64,000 nucleotides of DNA from Cyclina sinensis. Its lineage: Eukaryota; Mollusca; Bivalvia; Venerida; Veneridae. Numbering within the stretch: position 1 is the stretch's first letter; each line of letters opens with the position of its first letter. Shown piece after piece: positions 34,815 to 45,070 of this stretch. The notes below the pieces were generated by a model, which had not been told where the DNA came from, did not search any database, and saw nothing but the letters and a program-made list of their open reading frames with translations. Made by a program: the position numbers and the translations under genes. The DNA lies in assembly GCA_012932295.1 (NCBI GenBank), contig JAAONU010000013.1, positions 10,938,821-11,002,820 of the forward strand, read 5' to 3'.

Positions 34815-35650
34815 AAAATTGCTAAAATTCTAAATATAAAAATATAAATGTTTGTCACATGTAAACGTTCAACACGCGTTGATTTACATCGCGTATTTTT
34901 CTCGTTCAAAGTATATCACATGCAGTACTGATGTCATGCGACGCAGAAATGATTTATCTTCACGTTCATGTAACTCAAAATACCTGTTATCCTTGTTTGC
35001 CAACACAATTCGTAGCGAAACACCAAAATTTCACAAAATTTCCTTCATTTACACAATCTTTCGAGAATTAGTCTGCTTGAAGAGAATTATAATCAAAGAG
35101 AACATATTCTTTGAGGAAACTGTCAAGTGTGCAGACTTAAAAATCACTTTAAACATCATAAAAACTATCATAAAATAAAAAAGAGAGTATTGCTTTTTCA
35201 AAAATCAAAGTCAGTGTTTATTGGTGAACATTTTTTGTTTTAATTTTGAAATGTCAGTGCAAGGAAGAAAAAAAATCGATTTACATAGTGAATACCGCAT
35301 GGGTTCTTCTAGTTCCTACGTGTACCGCGCCGTGTATTAAAGAACTAGGGAAGTTAGGAACTAGCAGAGTACCTGTCGAAAGATTGTGTAAATTGATGAA
35401 AAAACGTTGAAATTCGAAAGAAATTAGATGTTTTCTCTTGGCTTATTCTCACAGCGGGTCTTTTCGTGTACATAATCCTGAAGATAGATCATTTCTGCGT
35501 CGAAGGACACCAGCGGTGAGTGTGAATAATGCTGAACGAGTAAAATACGCGGTGTAAATCGACGCGTGTTGACAATTTTCGAAAGACAAACATTTATATC
35601 TTTATATTTATAATGCAATTTCGTGAATTTTAGCAATTTTTGAAACGTTC
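34815..35650. mobile_element. Long inverted-repeat element, ~260-bp arms
   Basis: Sequence from about 34815 to 35080 is repeated in reverse orientation from about 35650 back to 35365. Matching blocks include TTGCTAAAATTC, GATATAAATGTTTGTC, CAACACGCGT.GATTTACA.CG, CGTATTTT.CTCGTTCA, GACGCAGAAATGAT.TATCTT and TTACACAATCTTTCGA. The arms have diverged by substitutions and small indels, with a spacer of about 290 bp. A 94-codon open frame on the minus strand (35424-35708) lies in the right arm, while the left arm has stops in the equivalent frame. It may be a fold-back transposon or an inverted local duplication. Confidence 0.6.
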
Positions 35651-36450
35651 TCAGACAGGCACCAAACTTGGTATATGAGTGCCTTAAGTCTTCGCATTTG
35701 TGAAACAAGTACTATTTCTTTACCCCAAGTGTCTGTGCGTCGGACGGTATACGGTAGATCGGGCGGTCCGTATGTCTTCTGCTCTTGTAGTTAGAGTTGT
35801 CATCATATCTTTTTAAAACTTGATGATTATGTTTTTGGCATAATATCTCGGCCATTTTCGATAACCAGTAAATTTTTACAGGTAATTAAGTGTTGTGGTC
35901 CTTGAATAATCCAAAACTTGTCAAATTATCCTTGTTCCCCTCTCAAAGCTGAATAACGTTTTGTTTGTTCTTCACCAAACTTAGTGACAATATTAAAGAT
36001 AAATTATCTATGCCAAATATTTAACTAGTCAAACACTTTCCATCACTCTGGACTTACAGTCCTTAAATTATCCAATTATTAACCACATAAGGCTTCTCCC
36101 TTTTCTTAGATGAAGTACATTTATCCGATATTAGTTTAACTTGATATGTGTAAGTATAATATCTCTGTCAAGTTCAATAACCTGTCTAATCCCACAATAT
36201 GTTCAAGAGTTACAGCCCTTGAATTAACCAAAATTTGCAAAATTAGCTTTGTTTGAAGAAATTTCATTTGATCTTCATTTTTCACCAAACGTGATGATAA
36301 TGTTTGTGGGCATAACATCTAGGCCAAATTTGATAACCCGTCAAATTCGTTCCGATCCTCTAGAATTGTGTCCGCTGAATTGAACAACATATACAAAACT
36401 TGCCTTGTCCATTGTCTAAGTAGAACAGTTTGCGGAGAACAAGGATTAGA
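35640..36450. repeat. Degenerate interspersed repeat of bivalve type
   Basis: Reiterated phrases are CTCGGCCATTTTCGATAACC, then TCAAGTTCAATAACCTGTC and GGCCAAATTTGATAACCCGTC (near 35850, 36165 and 36320), with TTACAGTCCTTGAATTA.CCAAA between them. They occur at irregular spacing of 130-300 bp. I know this phrase style from abundant bivalve repeats. There is no coding capacity. Confidence 0.45.
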
Positions 36451-37010
36451 TAGGTTTAAACTAAAGCCATTAATAACACAAGCATCCAATTGCAATATAA
36501 TGCTATAAGGATAGAACACACGTATTTTACAATAGTCAGCGATCTTGTGATTACTTTGATCAAATGTTAAATCAATATCGGCATTGTTAACTAAAACTTT
36601 CGAAATACCGGGTAGTCAGTCATTTAGATAAAGAATTTATAACGTCTTTCCTCAAAGGGATAGGCCATTTGCAACGCTAACCAATTATTCTAGTACCCGA
36701 ATGTATTTTTATATCAAAATAAAGAGAAGGAAAATTTACACTCGACATGAAACATTTGTAATTTCTTATGTCGAGGTTGGTAATAATGGGAAAAATATTG
36801 AAACCAAAGGAGTATACAAATTTGAATTTTTCAGTTAAAACTTTAAAGAAGTGTATCAAATGATTCGTGATTACTCTTGATCATACACTTGCCATAGAAT
36901 ACATTCTGTACTTCCATAGTAATTTTTGAATACAAATATTGTAATCTATTTAGGACATCAACATGAATATTTAGAAATTATTTCTTACAATCTGAAAGTC
37001 AAAACAATGT
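36451..37010. other. Intergenic, nothing recognised
   Basis: AT-rich flank to the left of the minisatellite. No support for genes. Confidence 0.4.
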
Positions 37011-37699
37011 CAGTAATCTAGCTGATATAGCATTCATACGTAAATCTAAGGCAGTATTAGATTCAGTAATCTAGCTGATATAGCATTCAAACGTAAATCT
37101 AAGGCAGTATTAGATTCAGTAATCTAGCTGATATAGCATTCATACGTATATCTAAGGCAGTATTAGATTCAGTAATCTGGCTGATATAGCATTCATACGT
37201 AAATCTAAGGCAGTATTAGATTCAGTAATCTAGCTGATATAGCATTCAAACGTATATCTAAGGCAGTATTAGATTCAGAAATCTAGCTGATATAGCATTC
37301 ATACGTATATCTAAGGCAGAATTAGATTAAGTAATCTAGCTGATATAGCATTCATACGTAAATCTAAGGCAGTATTAGATTCAGTAATCTGGCTGATATA
37401 GCATTCATACGTATATCTAAGGCAGTATTAGATTCAGTAATCTGGCTGATATAGCATGCATACGTAAATCTAAGGCAGTATTAGATTCAGTAATCTAGCT
37501 GATATAGCATTCATACGTAAATCTAAGGCAGTATTAGATTCAGTAATCTGGCTGATATAGCATGCATACGTAAATCTAAGGCAGTATTAGATTCAGTAAT
37601 CTGGCTGATATAGCATGCATACGTAAATCTAAGGCAGTATTAGATTCAGTAATCTAGCTGATATAGCATTCATACGTATATCTAAGGCAGTATTAGATT
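37011..37699. repeat. 53-bp minisatellite, 13 complete copies
   Basis: A tandem array with a period of exactly 53 bp: 689 bp = 13 x 53, with no indels between units. The unit begins CAGTAATCTAGCTGATATAG and ends GCAGTATTAGATT. Variants occur at a few fixed sites (CTAGCTG/CTGGCTG, ATTCAT/ATTCAA/ATGCAT, TAAATCT/TATATCT, one GCAGAATTAGATTAAG). Each unit contains two short self-complementary stretches, AGATT-CAGT-AATCT across the unit boundary and TCTAA-ggcagta-TTAGA. The array runs straight into the Tc1-like remnant on its right. Confidence 0.9.
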
Positions 37700-38640
37700 A
37701 TATACTCCTCACAAAATGTCAAGCAACAAAATCATTTCTTTCTTGTTTTGGTCCTATGACACATATATTCACATAAGTGTACATGTGAAGAAAAGCACGT
37801 AATCATTGCAACCTAACACCGTTAACTCTCAGCACAAGATGCACGTGCAAAACGAGAAGTTGCACTTGATGTGTTAGGTACTATTTCACGTTTTTCTATT
37901 GGTCAAATCAGACAGTTCAGACTGAGTTTCATTTTATGCTTCGTCATTGCACTCACTAAAAAGAAAACCCAGGCTAGTTTCGGTACAGTTTTCACTAGTG
38001 ACAATGGTTCGGCGAGTTTTGACAGAAGTTGAGGTGGCTCATGCCATTGGAATGCTGCAGGGTGGTGTTTCCCAGAGTGACGTTGCTAGGCAGCTCGGCG
38101 TCCACAGAAGCGTCATCCACAGGGCCTTTCAACGCTTCCAGGCAACTGGACAATTCTCGACAAGGTCAAGAAGTGGTCGTCCGAGGGCTACAACCCAACG
38201 AGACGATCGGTACCTTGTCACTTCTGCAAGGCGCCAACGCTTTGTGACCGCCAGAAGACTGCAATCTGGCCTGGAATCTGCCACAGGAACCAGAGTTTTC
38301 ACTCAAACTGTGCGGAACAGGCTTCACCAGGCTGACTCTCGTTCACACCGACCAGCACAACGGGTCCCCTGAGTCAGCGTCAGCGTCAGCGTCAGGCTCG
38401 TCTCAACTGGGCTCCCCAACACGCAAATTGGAGGCTGAATCAGTGGAGAAGAGTTCTTTTTACTGATGAGTCCAGATTCAGTTTGGATTTCGATGATGGG
38501 CGTCAGGAAGTTTGGAGACAGCCAGGGGAACGATTTGCGGCTTGTGCTATTGCAGAACACGACCGTTATGGGGGCGGCATTTTGATGGTTTGGGGAGGCA
38601 TCTGCTACATGCACATGTGCTTTAAAATTTATCGAAAAGT
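37700..38640 (+). pseudogene. Truncated Tc1-like transposase (second family)
   Basis: ATG at 38004 opens a transposase N-terminus: VRRVLTEVEVAHAIGMLQGG, then SQSDVARQLGVHRSVIHRAF and SGRPRATTQRDDRYL, the paired helix-turn-helix regions of Tc1-like transposases. A one-base loss in a C run near 38366 shifts the frame. The homology resumes through a short CAGCGT hexamer run as LNWAPQHANWRLNQW and LFTDESRFSLDFDDGRQEVW, which contains the first catalytic Asp, and as ILMVWGGI. It is cut off near 38605, so the second Asp and the Glu are missing. It differs from the 28.8-kb element in sequence, so it is a separate lineage. The left end probably begins just after the minisatellite. Confidence 0.8.
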
Positions 38641-39359
38641 AAGGGTCTAATTGTGGCTAAGTCATTCAGATGAAACTGAAGAAAAATGTAGTCACCTCGG
38701 CTAGAATTTGATTTATTTATTTTGTTATGCATTTGGTGATTTGAAACCATGAATTGTCAGGAAAACCACTCTTATTTGGCATTAACCCAACGCTACCTTT
38801 GGTAACTGATTTAGAGAGGCGTGGTTAGTTTAGTATTAATGTAAAGTATTAAGTGGAACATTTCCTTTTCCTTTTTTTTATTTCGTTCTTGTGTTTTCTT
38901 GTTGCTAATGGAAACGTTGATATTCAAAACTTAGCAAAATCTATGAATCAGTCTATTGTGATATTTCTATACTATTATAAAACGAATTTGCCGATTTGTA
39001 GAAAAAAGTGCAGTTTTGAACAATTCAAACTAGTCACTATAGCACCTAATATGGACACATCAAGTTGACATTTCTTTTAGGATAAAGTCAGTTGATATAT
39101 GCGAAAATTGGCAAAAATTTACAACAAGTTGTAACTTCCAGCAGGCATGGTATCATTGTCAACAAGCATGATGAAGGTGCCAGCATGCATAGTGACTAGC
39201 CTATGCCAGTAAGCACAATGAGTGTCAATGAGTGGATTGTAACAGTAAGCAGGTATTGTGCAATTTTTACCGAAATAACATTCCCCCCCCCCCCTGTTGA
39301 AAATTATGCGGCATGCGGGTTTTTTTTATATAAGCATAATCACAACTTGTTTCTATGAA
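38641..39359. other. Intergenic, nothing recognised
   Basis: No gene was recognised. A C(14)-type run lies near 39283 and T(8) near 39320. Confidence 0.35.
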
Positions 39360-39640
39360 GACTTTCCATGGTAGTCATTCATTCAACTGGTGAAGATTTT
39401 GTAGTTTTCAAAACATACTGTGCATTATGTTTTGTGAAATTAATCACAGCCAAAGAGGGGAAATATACATACAATTCAAGACAAGAAACGCATTTCGATC
39501 AATTGTCACATCTTTCCAATACCCTCAGAAGTGAGAAAATTTGTTTGGCACAAACACGTGTCTACGTACGTTGACATCAAAAATTTGACCTATAAGATGC
39601 TTATGAATGAGTGTGTATAGCTCAACTTATCAGTGAGCGG
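39360..39640. repeat. Diverged duplicate of 41180-41430
   Basis: The blocks CTCAGAAGTGAGAAAATTTG, ACACGTGTCTAC and CCTATAAGATGCTTATGA, followed by GTGTGTATAG.TCAACTT, occur here and, in the same order, just before the 3.66-kb array at 41180-41430. The two copies are clearly diverged. This indicates an older local duplication of the same locus that later triplicated. Confidence 0.6.
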
Positions 39641-40011
39641 ATCGATGAGACGTTTTAAGAATCTTACACTGGCTTCTGGTAGGCCTACTGTCCAATATCT
39701 GGCTCTCGGGTAACTGTTTAGCGGTAACTTGGCAGAGCCTCTCGTCTGTAACGACAACTAGTGTTTGATTCTTTTTCTTGCATATTACATGCAAATCATA
39801 TTTCTGATGTAAATTTCAAAAATAAAATATTTTTATTTAGCTTTTTTTTTCTTCTTAAAGTACCGTATGAATTTCGACTTCATTCATATGGGCCAAATGA
39901 CGTCATCCTGAGTATGTAATTCATTCATAAAATGCGCCAAAATAACGTCATGAAAAGCACACGAGTTATCTTACACGGGGGGTTGGGGTGTAAGGTTAAT
40001 AGAATCTATCA

Positions 40012-40140
40012 CTGGAGGTGGTTGAAGATCGGGATATCCAAACGCTAGGGTGACCGGTTCCCTCCAAAAACGAGCTTCTGGCGAGTTTCCGGTCGGGACC
40101 CGATCATCCGAGGTTTTGGATATCCCGATCTTTAACCTCG
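40012..40140. repeat. Inverted repeat able to form a long hairpin
   Basis: GATCGGGATATCCAAA (40027-40042) is perfectly repeated in reverse complement at 40115-40130. The pairing continues imperfectly outward (GAGGTGGTTGAA against TTTAACCTCG) and partly inward (GGTGACCGG against CCGGTCGGG). The loop is about 72 bp and GC-richer than its surroundings. It looks like a MITE or other fold-back remnant. It is not a tRNA, because no cloverleaf can be drawn. Confidence 0.6.
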
Positions 40141-40489
40141 CCAAATGATTGATTATTTTTCTCACTAACTCACTCATGGAACAAAAATACTAACAAACGC
40201 AAAAAATTTTTGGAACTATTTTCTAACCGCATAACAACCAAATATTCATATTAATATGGCGGAGACACGTTTCACCGATTCAAGTAAAAATGGATTAAAA
40301 ATAAACATCAAGAATGGGTAAAGTTGGTGGATTAAAGTGATTTTAAATGCAAATTAATCAGAGAACATGTGATTAAAAGTGTAGACACAGATAAATTTAA
40401 AATGTCAACGCTCGAAATTGACTTAAATAATACAAAAAGTAGTTCGCATTCTAAAGCCATTCGAGATAAGCTCATGTGAGATAAGATTT

Positions 40490-41000
40490 TCCACCACGGC
40501 TATTTTAGTAACATTTTCAGATTTTTCTGTCTAGTTAGTGAGAGGAGTTTTTCTTGCATATCAGACAGGATTTTCTACTGTTTACACCGGTGCTAGGAAA
40601 ACTTTTTGTCTCTGTCTATGAGTAAAGTTATACCTTTAGATTTTAGTATTTGAATTACCTCCCTCTATCCTTCCCGTTTACTTGTTTATAATTATGTATC
40701 TTATGAAAGTCTAGTCGTAAATTATATCTGTCTCTGTTCGGAGAAACAAGACTTTTTGGAAATCCCCCTTTTAAGAGAGAGAAAAGTAATTTCACACACA
40801 TTTATCACGCATTTCAATTTTACATCTGTTTTTGATGTGATAATTAAAATTATCAGTTGAAAAGGTATGGTTTTACAAAAAAAAAATCAATACTCACGTT
40901 CTTGCTCACCTTTCTCTGCTTCTGAGCAACAACGTTCAGTAAATATCCCCTAAAACTTTTCATTTGCAGGGCATGGTATATTGCCTCTTATCTTTACACA
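40490..41000. repeat. Old diverged, rearranged copy of part of the 3.66-kb unit
   Basis: CTGTCTATGAG.AAAGTTAT.CCTTTAGATTTT near 40610 matches the unit at 42233. GAAAAGT.ATTTCACACA, CACGTTCTTGCT and GTAAATATCCCCTA near 40785-40950 match the unit at 41811-41960. The order of the two blocks is swapped relative to the unit and the sequence identity is much lower. This implies an earlier duplication round. Confidence 0.5.
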
Positions 41001-41424
41001 TTTTTAAATAGTATACTTTTCAATTCAGCTAGTATAATCATAATCTGACTTCTGATTGAAGTGAATTAAGGGTCAGATAAATCTGAATCGGGTGCTGTTC
41101 TGAATGCCTTATCATTTATCCTACCTTTTAATTATTCTATTCGAAGACAGTTAATTTGTACAAAAAAGTAAAGGTGGCATAACTTTAGGTGAATTTCCAA
41201 TACGAAGTAAAATTGCCTTGTTCTACCGGCCTGCCTATTTACATAGAAATCATAAGGAATACAGCAATTAACCATACACTTTTCAAGAAAACAATAGTCA
41301 CTTGTCTCCATCATATCTTCAGAAGTGAGAGAATTTATTTGGTGCATACACGTGTCTACCTCGATATCTAAATATGGCCTATAAGATGCTTATGAGTGTG
41401 TATAGGTCAACTTTTCAGATCTAT

Positions 41425-41495
41425 AGCAGATCAGTTGTCCACTGTTAATGCGTTTGACTTGTAAACACAGGGGGCGCGAGATCGATCCACCGCTC
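41425..41495 (+). repeat. tRNA-derived SINE head (repeated at +3660 and +7326)
   Basis: AATGCGTTTGACTTGTAAAC followed by ACAGGGGGCGCGAGATCGATCC reads like the anticodon arm (anticodon TGT), variable region and T arm/B box of a tRNA. The acceptor stem and D arm are poorly preserved and no intact cloverleaf forms. It is best explained as the Pol III promoter head of a SINE rather than as a working tRNA gene. The same sequence opens each of the three tandem units. Confidence 0.5.
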
Positions 41496-42231
41496 CTCCA
41501 CTTACTAATTAAAACTTGCGAGTATATATTTGTATATATACTTTGTAAGGTAGTTAGAGGGTTGGATCCCCGACCTCTGTTCTACCAATTACGGGGACAA
41601 TAAACGGGGTTACTCAAAAGGGGCCCGAAACGGAAAAAAGACTTGCCATAGATTACAATTCGTTATCAACTACCGCTGCTTTTCAATGGTATGGTTATCA
41701 TTAAACTGCAATATACTTGGTTCAGTTGCAGTTGTTTTTATATTGATGAAATCTCTTAAAACATTTTGTCTGGTTTCAAAAGAAAATAAAAAGAAGCTAT
41801 TCCAGGGAGGGAAAAGTCATTTCACACATTGCGTAATAAGTTTGGTTTTTGTGCGATAACTGATTAATCGAGAGAAAAAAAATTGTTACTTAACAACATC
41901 ACGTTCTTGCTAATCATTCTGAGCCAGATACAAGGACACAGCAGTCTGTAAATATCCCCTATAGCCATTACATTCATAGGGAATGGCATCGAATTTATAA
42001 GTATTTCTTTAATTTGTCATTACTTATTTTCGTTAAATAATTTGCTGCATCGAGTAACAATCTAAATTAACAAAAAGAAATGAAACGAAAGATAAAAACG
42101 AAAGGTTAACGATTAAGATTATCTTTTAATTTGCTAAACTTTTTGTCAGTATTAAGGGAAGACAGAATTTGCAGTCCAATTTTCTTTTAAAAGAGAACGT
42201 ATACTTACTACGATTCTATTTGTCTTAGATT

Positions 42232-43316
42232 CTATCTGTCTATGAGGAAAGTTATGCCTTTAGATTTTGGGATTTGAATTAATTCCATACCCTCCCCGTT
42301 TATATGCAAAGGAACGTCGTATAAACGTTCTGAAATCCATAGACATAAATTGATGAGACTGTATGGGTAACGACTACAGGAATGACCTACAAACTTACTT
42401 TTGTAACAGCAAGTCGATATTAACTCTGTAAGAAGTAAGACAATTTCTTCTCTCACTATTAGAATGGAAAAAGCCAAAGCCGCCCAGCGAAATACACGTA
42501 CCATCATGCCCGGGCACTAGACCAAATCACAGAACCACCAAACCAAAAATCCACAACACACGAACAATGACAGCCGGGAACCCAATCGCAACACCAACAG
42601 AAAGGAACGCCGTTCCGCGAATACGGATGATAAACAACTATCCAAAAACCACAACCACTCCACCCATTCTTCACCACCAAAAGGTATAAGGTATATCTAA
42701 ACGAACATTCTGTAAAGTTAATGTAGATTGTAGCACCATTCGCCATAGTTGAAAATGATTTCAGTAAAAATAAACCTAATTTGAATATTTTCGTTTCAGT
42801 TCTCTTTTGTAAACAACTTTTTGAATATACTAAGATATAGTGTACATGAAGGTTTGAAATAAATGACAAAATTATATATTCTCATCGGTAATGGCACTAT
42901 TCTTGATTTGGTCTTCAATTGTTCTGCAAGTAAATTCTCGAGAATACTTCGGTAATTTACCCACACTCGTTTTAAACTGGATAATGAAATATCAATATCT
43001 GAATGTGTGAAAAACATATTCAGCCAGTCAGTATGAGCTAGTACTCTGAAACATTTTAAGTAAAGAGCTGATTTTGCTATCATGCTGTTATATCTATATG
43101 TGCTTAAAACGAGTGACCTTGGCAGCAACTGTTAAGATAAAAAGTCTGATATTTCACTACTTGCAGAAAAAAGTTACCAGTTGAAATATCATACAACTGT
43201 TTATATAGTTTGTCTTTGAATACAGTCATGTCAGTGGTATACATGACAATAAATGTAAAAAATATAAACAAACAAAGAAACAAACAAGAGGGACATGATG
43301 CCCCTAAATTGCCCAC
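42232..43316 (-). other. Cluster of minus-strand open frames in the tandem unit
   Basis: Four open frames of 70-121 codons follow each other on the minus strand (43316-43104, 43128-42796, 42869-42504, 42507-42232) and recur unchanged in copies 2 and 3. The 110-codon one follows a possible acceptor (TTTTATCTTAACAG) and contains the stretch ALYLKCFRVLAHTDWLNMFF, then SLKRVWVNYRSILENLLAEQ, which looks more protein-like than its surroundings. The 121-codon frame is unusually Trp/Cys-rich because of a TGG/TGT-biased stretch. I recognise no domain. Because the copies are nearly identical, they give no evidence on selection. Confidence 0.2.
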
Positions 43317-45070
43317 TGGGTCTTAATGCTCAAGTTACAGGTATCGTTTGTGGTTGTTGTGGGTGTTCGTTGTTCACAACTTTGAATAAGTTTTCAATAA
43401 GTTTGCAGACTCTGGTTGTAATGGTACTCAAGTTTTTAAGAAGAAATAGTTTTACTCTACAGGTCTCTGTCAAAGGTCAACTTTGACCTACGGACCCCAG
43501 AAACAACAGGGTTCTTCTTTTATAATTACCCTATGAAGTTTGAAGGTTCTGGGTGTAACGGTACTCCAGTTACTGAGCAGAAATAGTTGTCACTCCACAG
43601 GTCTCAATGACCTTGACTTTTGACATACTGACCCCCAAAAAAGATAGGGTGCTTTTACGGAGTAAGAGCAATCATTCTATAAAGTTTGAAGGCTCTGGGT
43701 AAAATGGTACTCCAGTTACTGAGCAGAAACAGCTTTCACTCTAGAGGCCCCTGTTAACTTGACCTTTGATCTATGGACCTTAAAAACAATAGAGTTCTTC
43801 TAATACAATTACCCTATAAAGTTTGAAGGCTCTGGGACTTTAGTTACTCAGCAAAAATACTTTACACTCTACGGGTCCCTGTGACCTTGACCTTTGACCT
43901 ACTAACCCCAAAAACAACACGATTCTTCTATTTAGTAAAAGCAATCATTTTATGAAGTTTAAAGGCTCTGTGTATAATGGTACAATGAACAATTGAAGGT
44001 CTAGCTCTTGGTGTTTCAGAGCAGCAGATTTTTCCCTATACAAGTCTTTGTGTAAAATAAAAAGACCCCGCCCCCAGGGTGGGGCCAGATTTAACACCAG
44101 GGTCATGATTTGAACAAACTTGGTAGAGGTCCACTAGACAATGCTACATACCAAATATCTAAGCTGTATCCTTCTCTTTTCTGACCAGGAGATTTTTTAA
44201 ATACTTTTTTTCCTATATAACTATATGTAAAACAAGTGACCCCCAGGGCAGGGCCATTTTTTAACCGGTGGTCATGATTTGAACAAACTTGGTAAATGTC
44301 CACTAGAAAATGTTGCACACCAAATATCTTAACTCTAGGCCTTGCGGTTTCTGACAAGAAGATTTTTAAAGTTTTTCCTACATAACTCTATGTAAAACAT
44401 GTGACACCTGGGGCGGGGCCTTTTTTTGACCCACGGTCAAAGATTTGAACAAACTTGGTAGAGGCTGCACACAAAATATCTTAACTCTAGGCCTTTTGGT
44501 TTCTGACAAGAAAATTTTAAGTTTTCCCGATATAAATCTATGAGCTCTACCCACCAGACCCACTTAGAGGTCACGGACTCAAAGGACAAGCCCCCCCCCC
44601 CCCCCCCCCCCCCCGATACCCACTCTACCCTTTGGCCTGGCGTTCATTCAAACGTAGTGCTTGTTTATTTTTTATTATTATTCTTTTTTAAATTTCTATA
44701 TTTTGTATAAAATCAATATTTCTGTATTCAGTATAAAACGAATAGAATACGTACCTGTATTGTTTAACAATGTGAAAAAAAACATATTGATTCTACATAA
44801 TTAAGAAGAGGACATTATGAATCAGTCTGAAGCAAAAAATATTACTAGGAAGTCTACAGAAGGACACTGTGGTACAAGGTGGCACATAACACGTTTTTAA
44901 GCCACAAACTCGAATTGGTCATGTAGGAAATACTGATTCTAGAATAGAGTGGATTAATATAAGTATTTTTGAAGTCTTAAATAATTAATACTTCACTGTC
45001 TTCAGGATGAGACTTTCTTTTTGTTTTCGTTATTGAACAGTACTGATATACATTCAGTATGAAGTAGGAG

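Larger units (their letters stand above)
41411..45070. repeat. 3.66-kb tandem unit, copy 1 (3660 bp)
   Basis: First of three nearly identical units that begin with CTTTTCAGATCTATAGCAGA. Layout: a tRNA-like SINE head at about 41425-41495; AT-rich DNA with several minus-strand open frames (42232-43316); a bivalve interspersed repeat (about 43288-44570, starting CAAGAGGGACATGATGCCCC) with a C(24) tract near 44591; then 470 bp of unique-looking sequence ending TGAAGTAGGAG. Copy 1 lacks nine bases (TGTAATGGG) that are present in copies 2 and 3 near the corresponding position to 43833. Confidence 0.9.

Noticed and set aside
37011..37699. CRISPR-like array of 53-bp repeats
   Set aside because: There are no unique spacers. 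The whole 53 bp repeats head to tail, and the setting is eukaryotic. It is a minisatellite.
41425..41495. Functional tRNA-Thr gene (anticodon TGT)
   Set aside because: The T arm and anticodon arm are tRNA-like, but no acceptor stem or proper D arm pairs. The same sequence opens each tandem unit, which fits a SINE head.
42504..42869. Trp/Cys-rich 121-codon frame as a membrane protein
   Set aside because: The composition follows from a TGG/TGT-biased stretch. There is no splice or domain support, and neighbouring frames are equally open.
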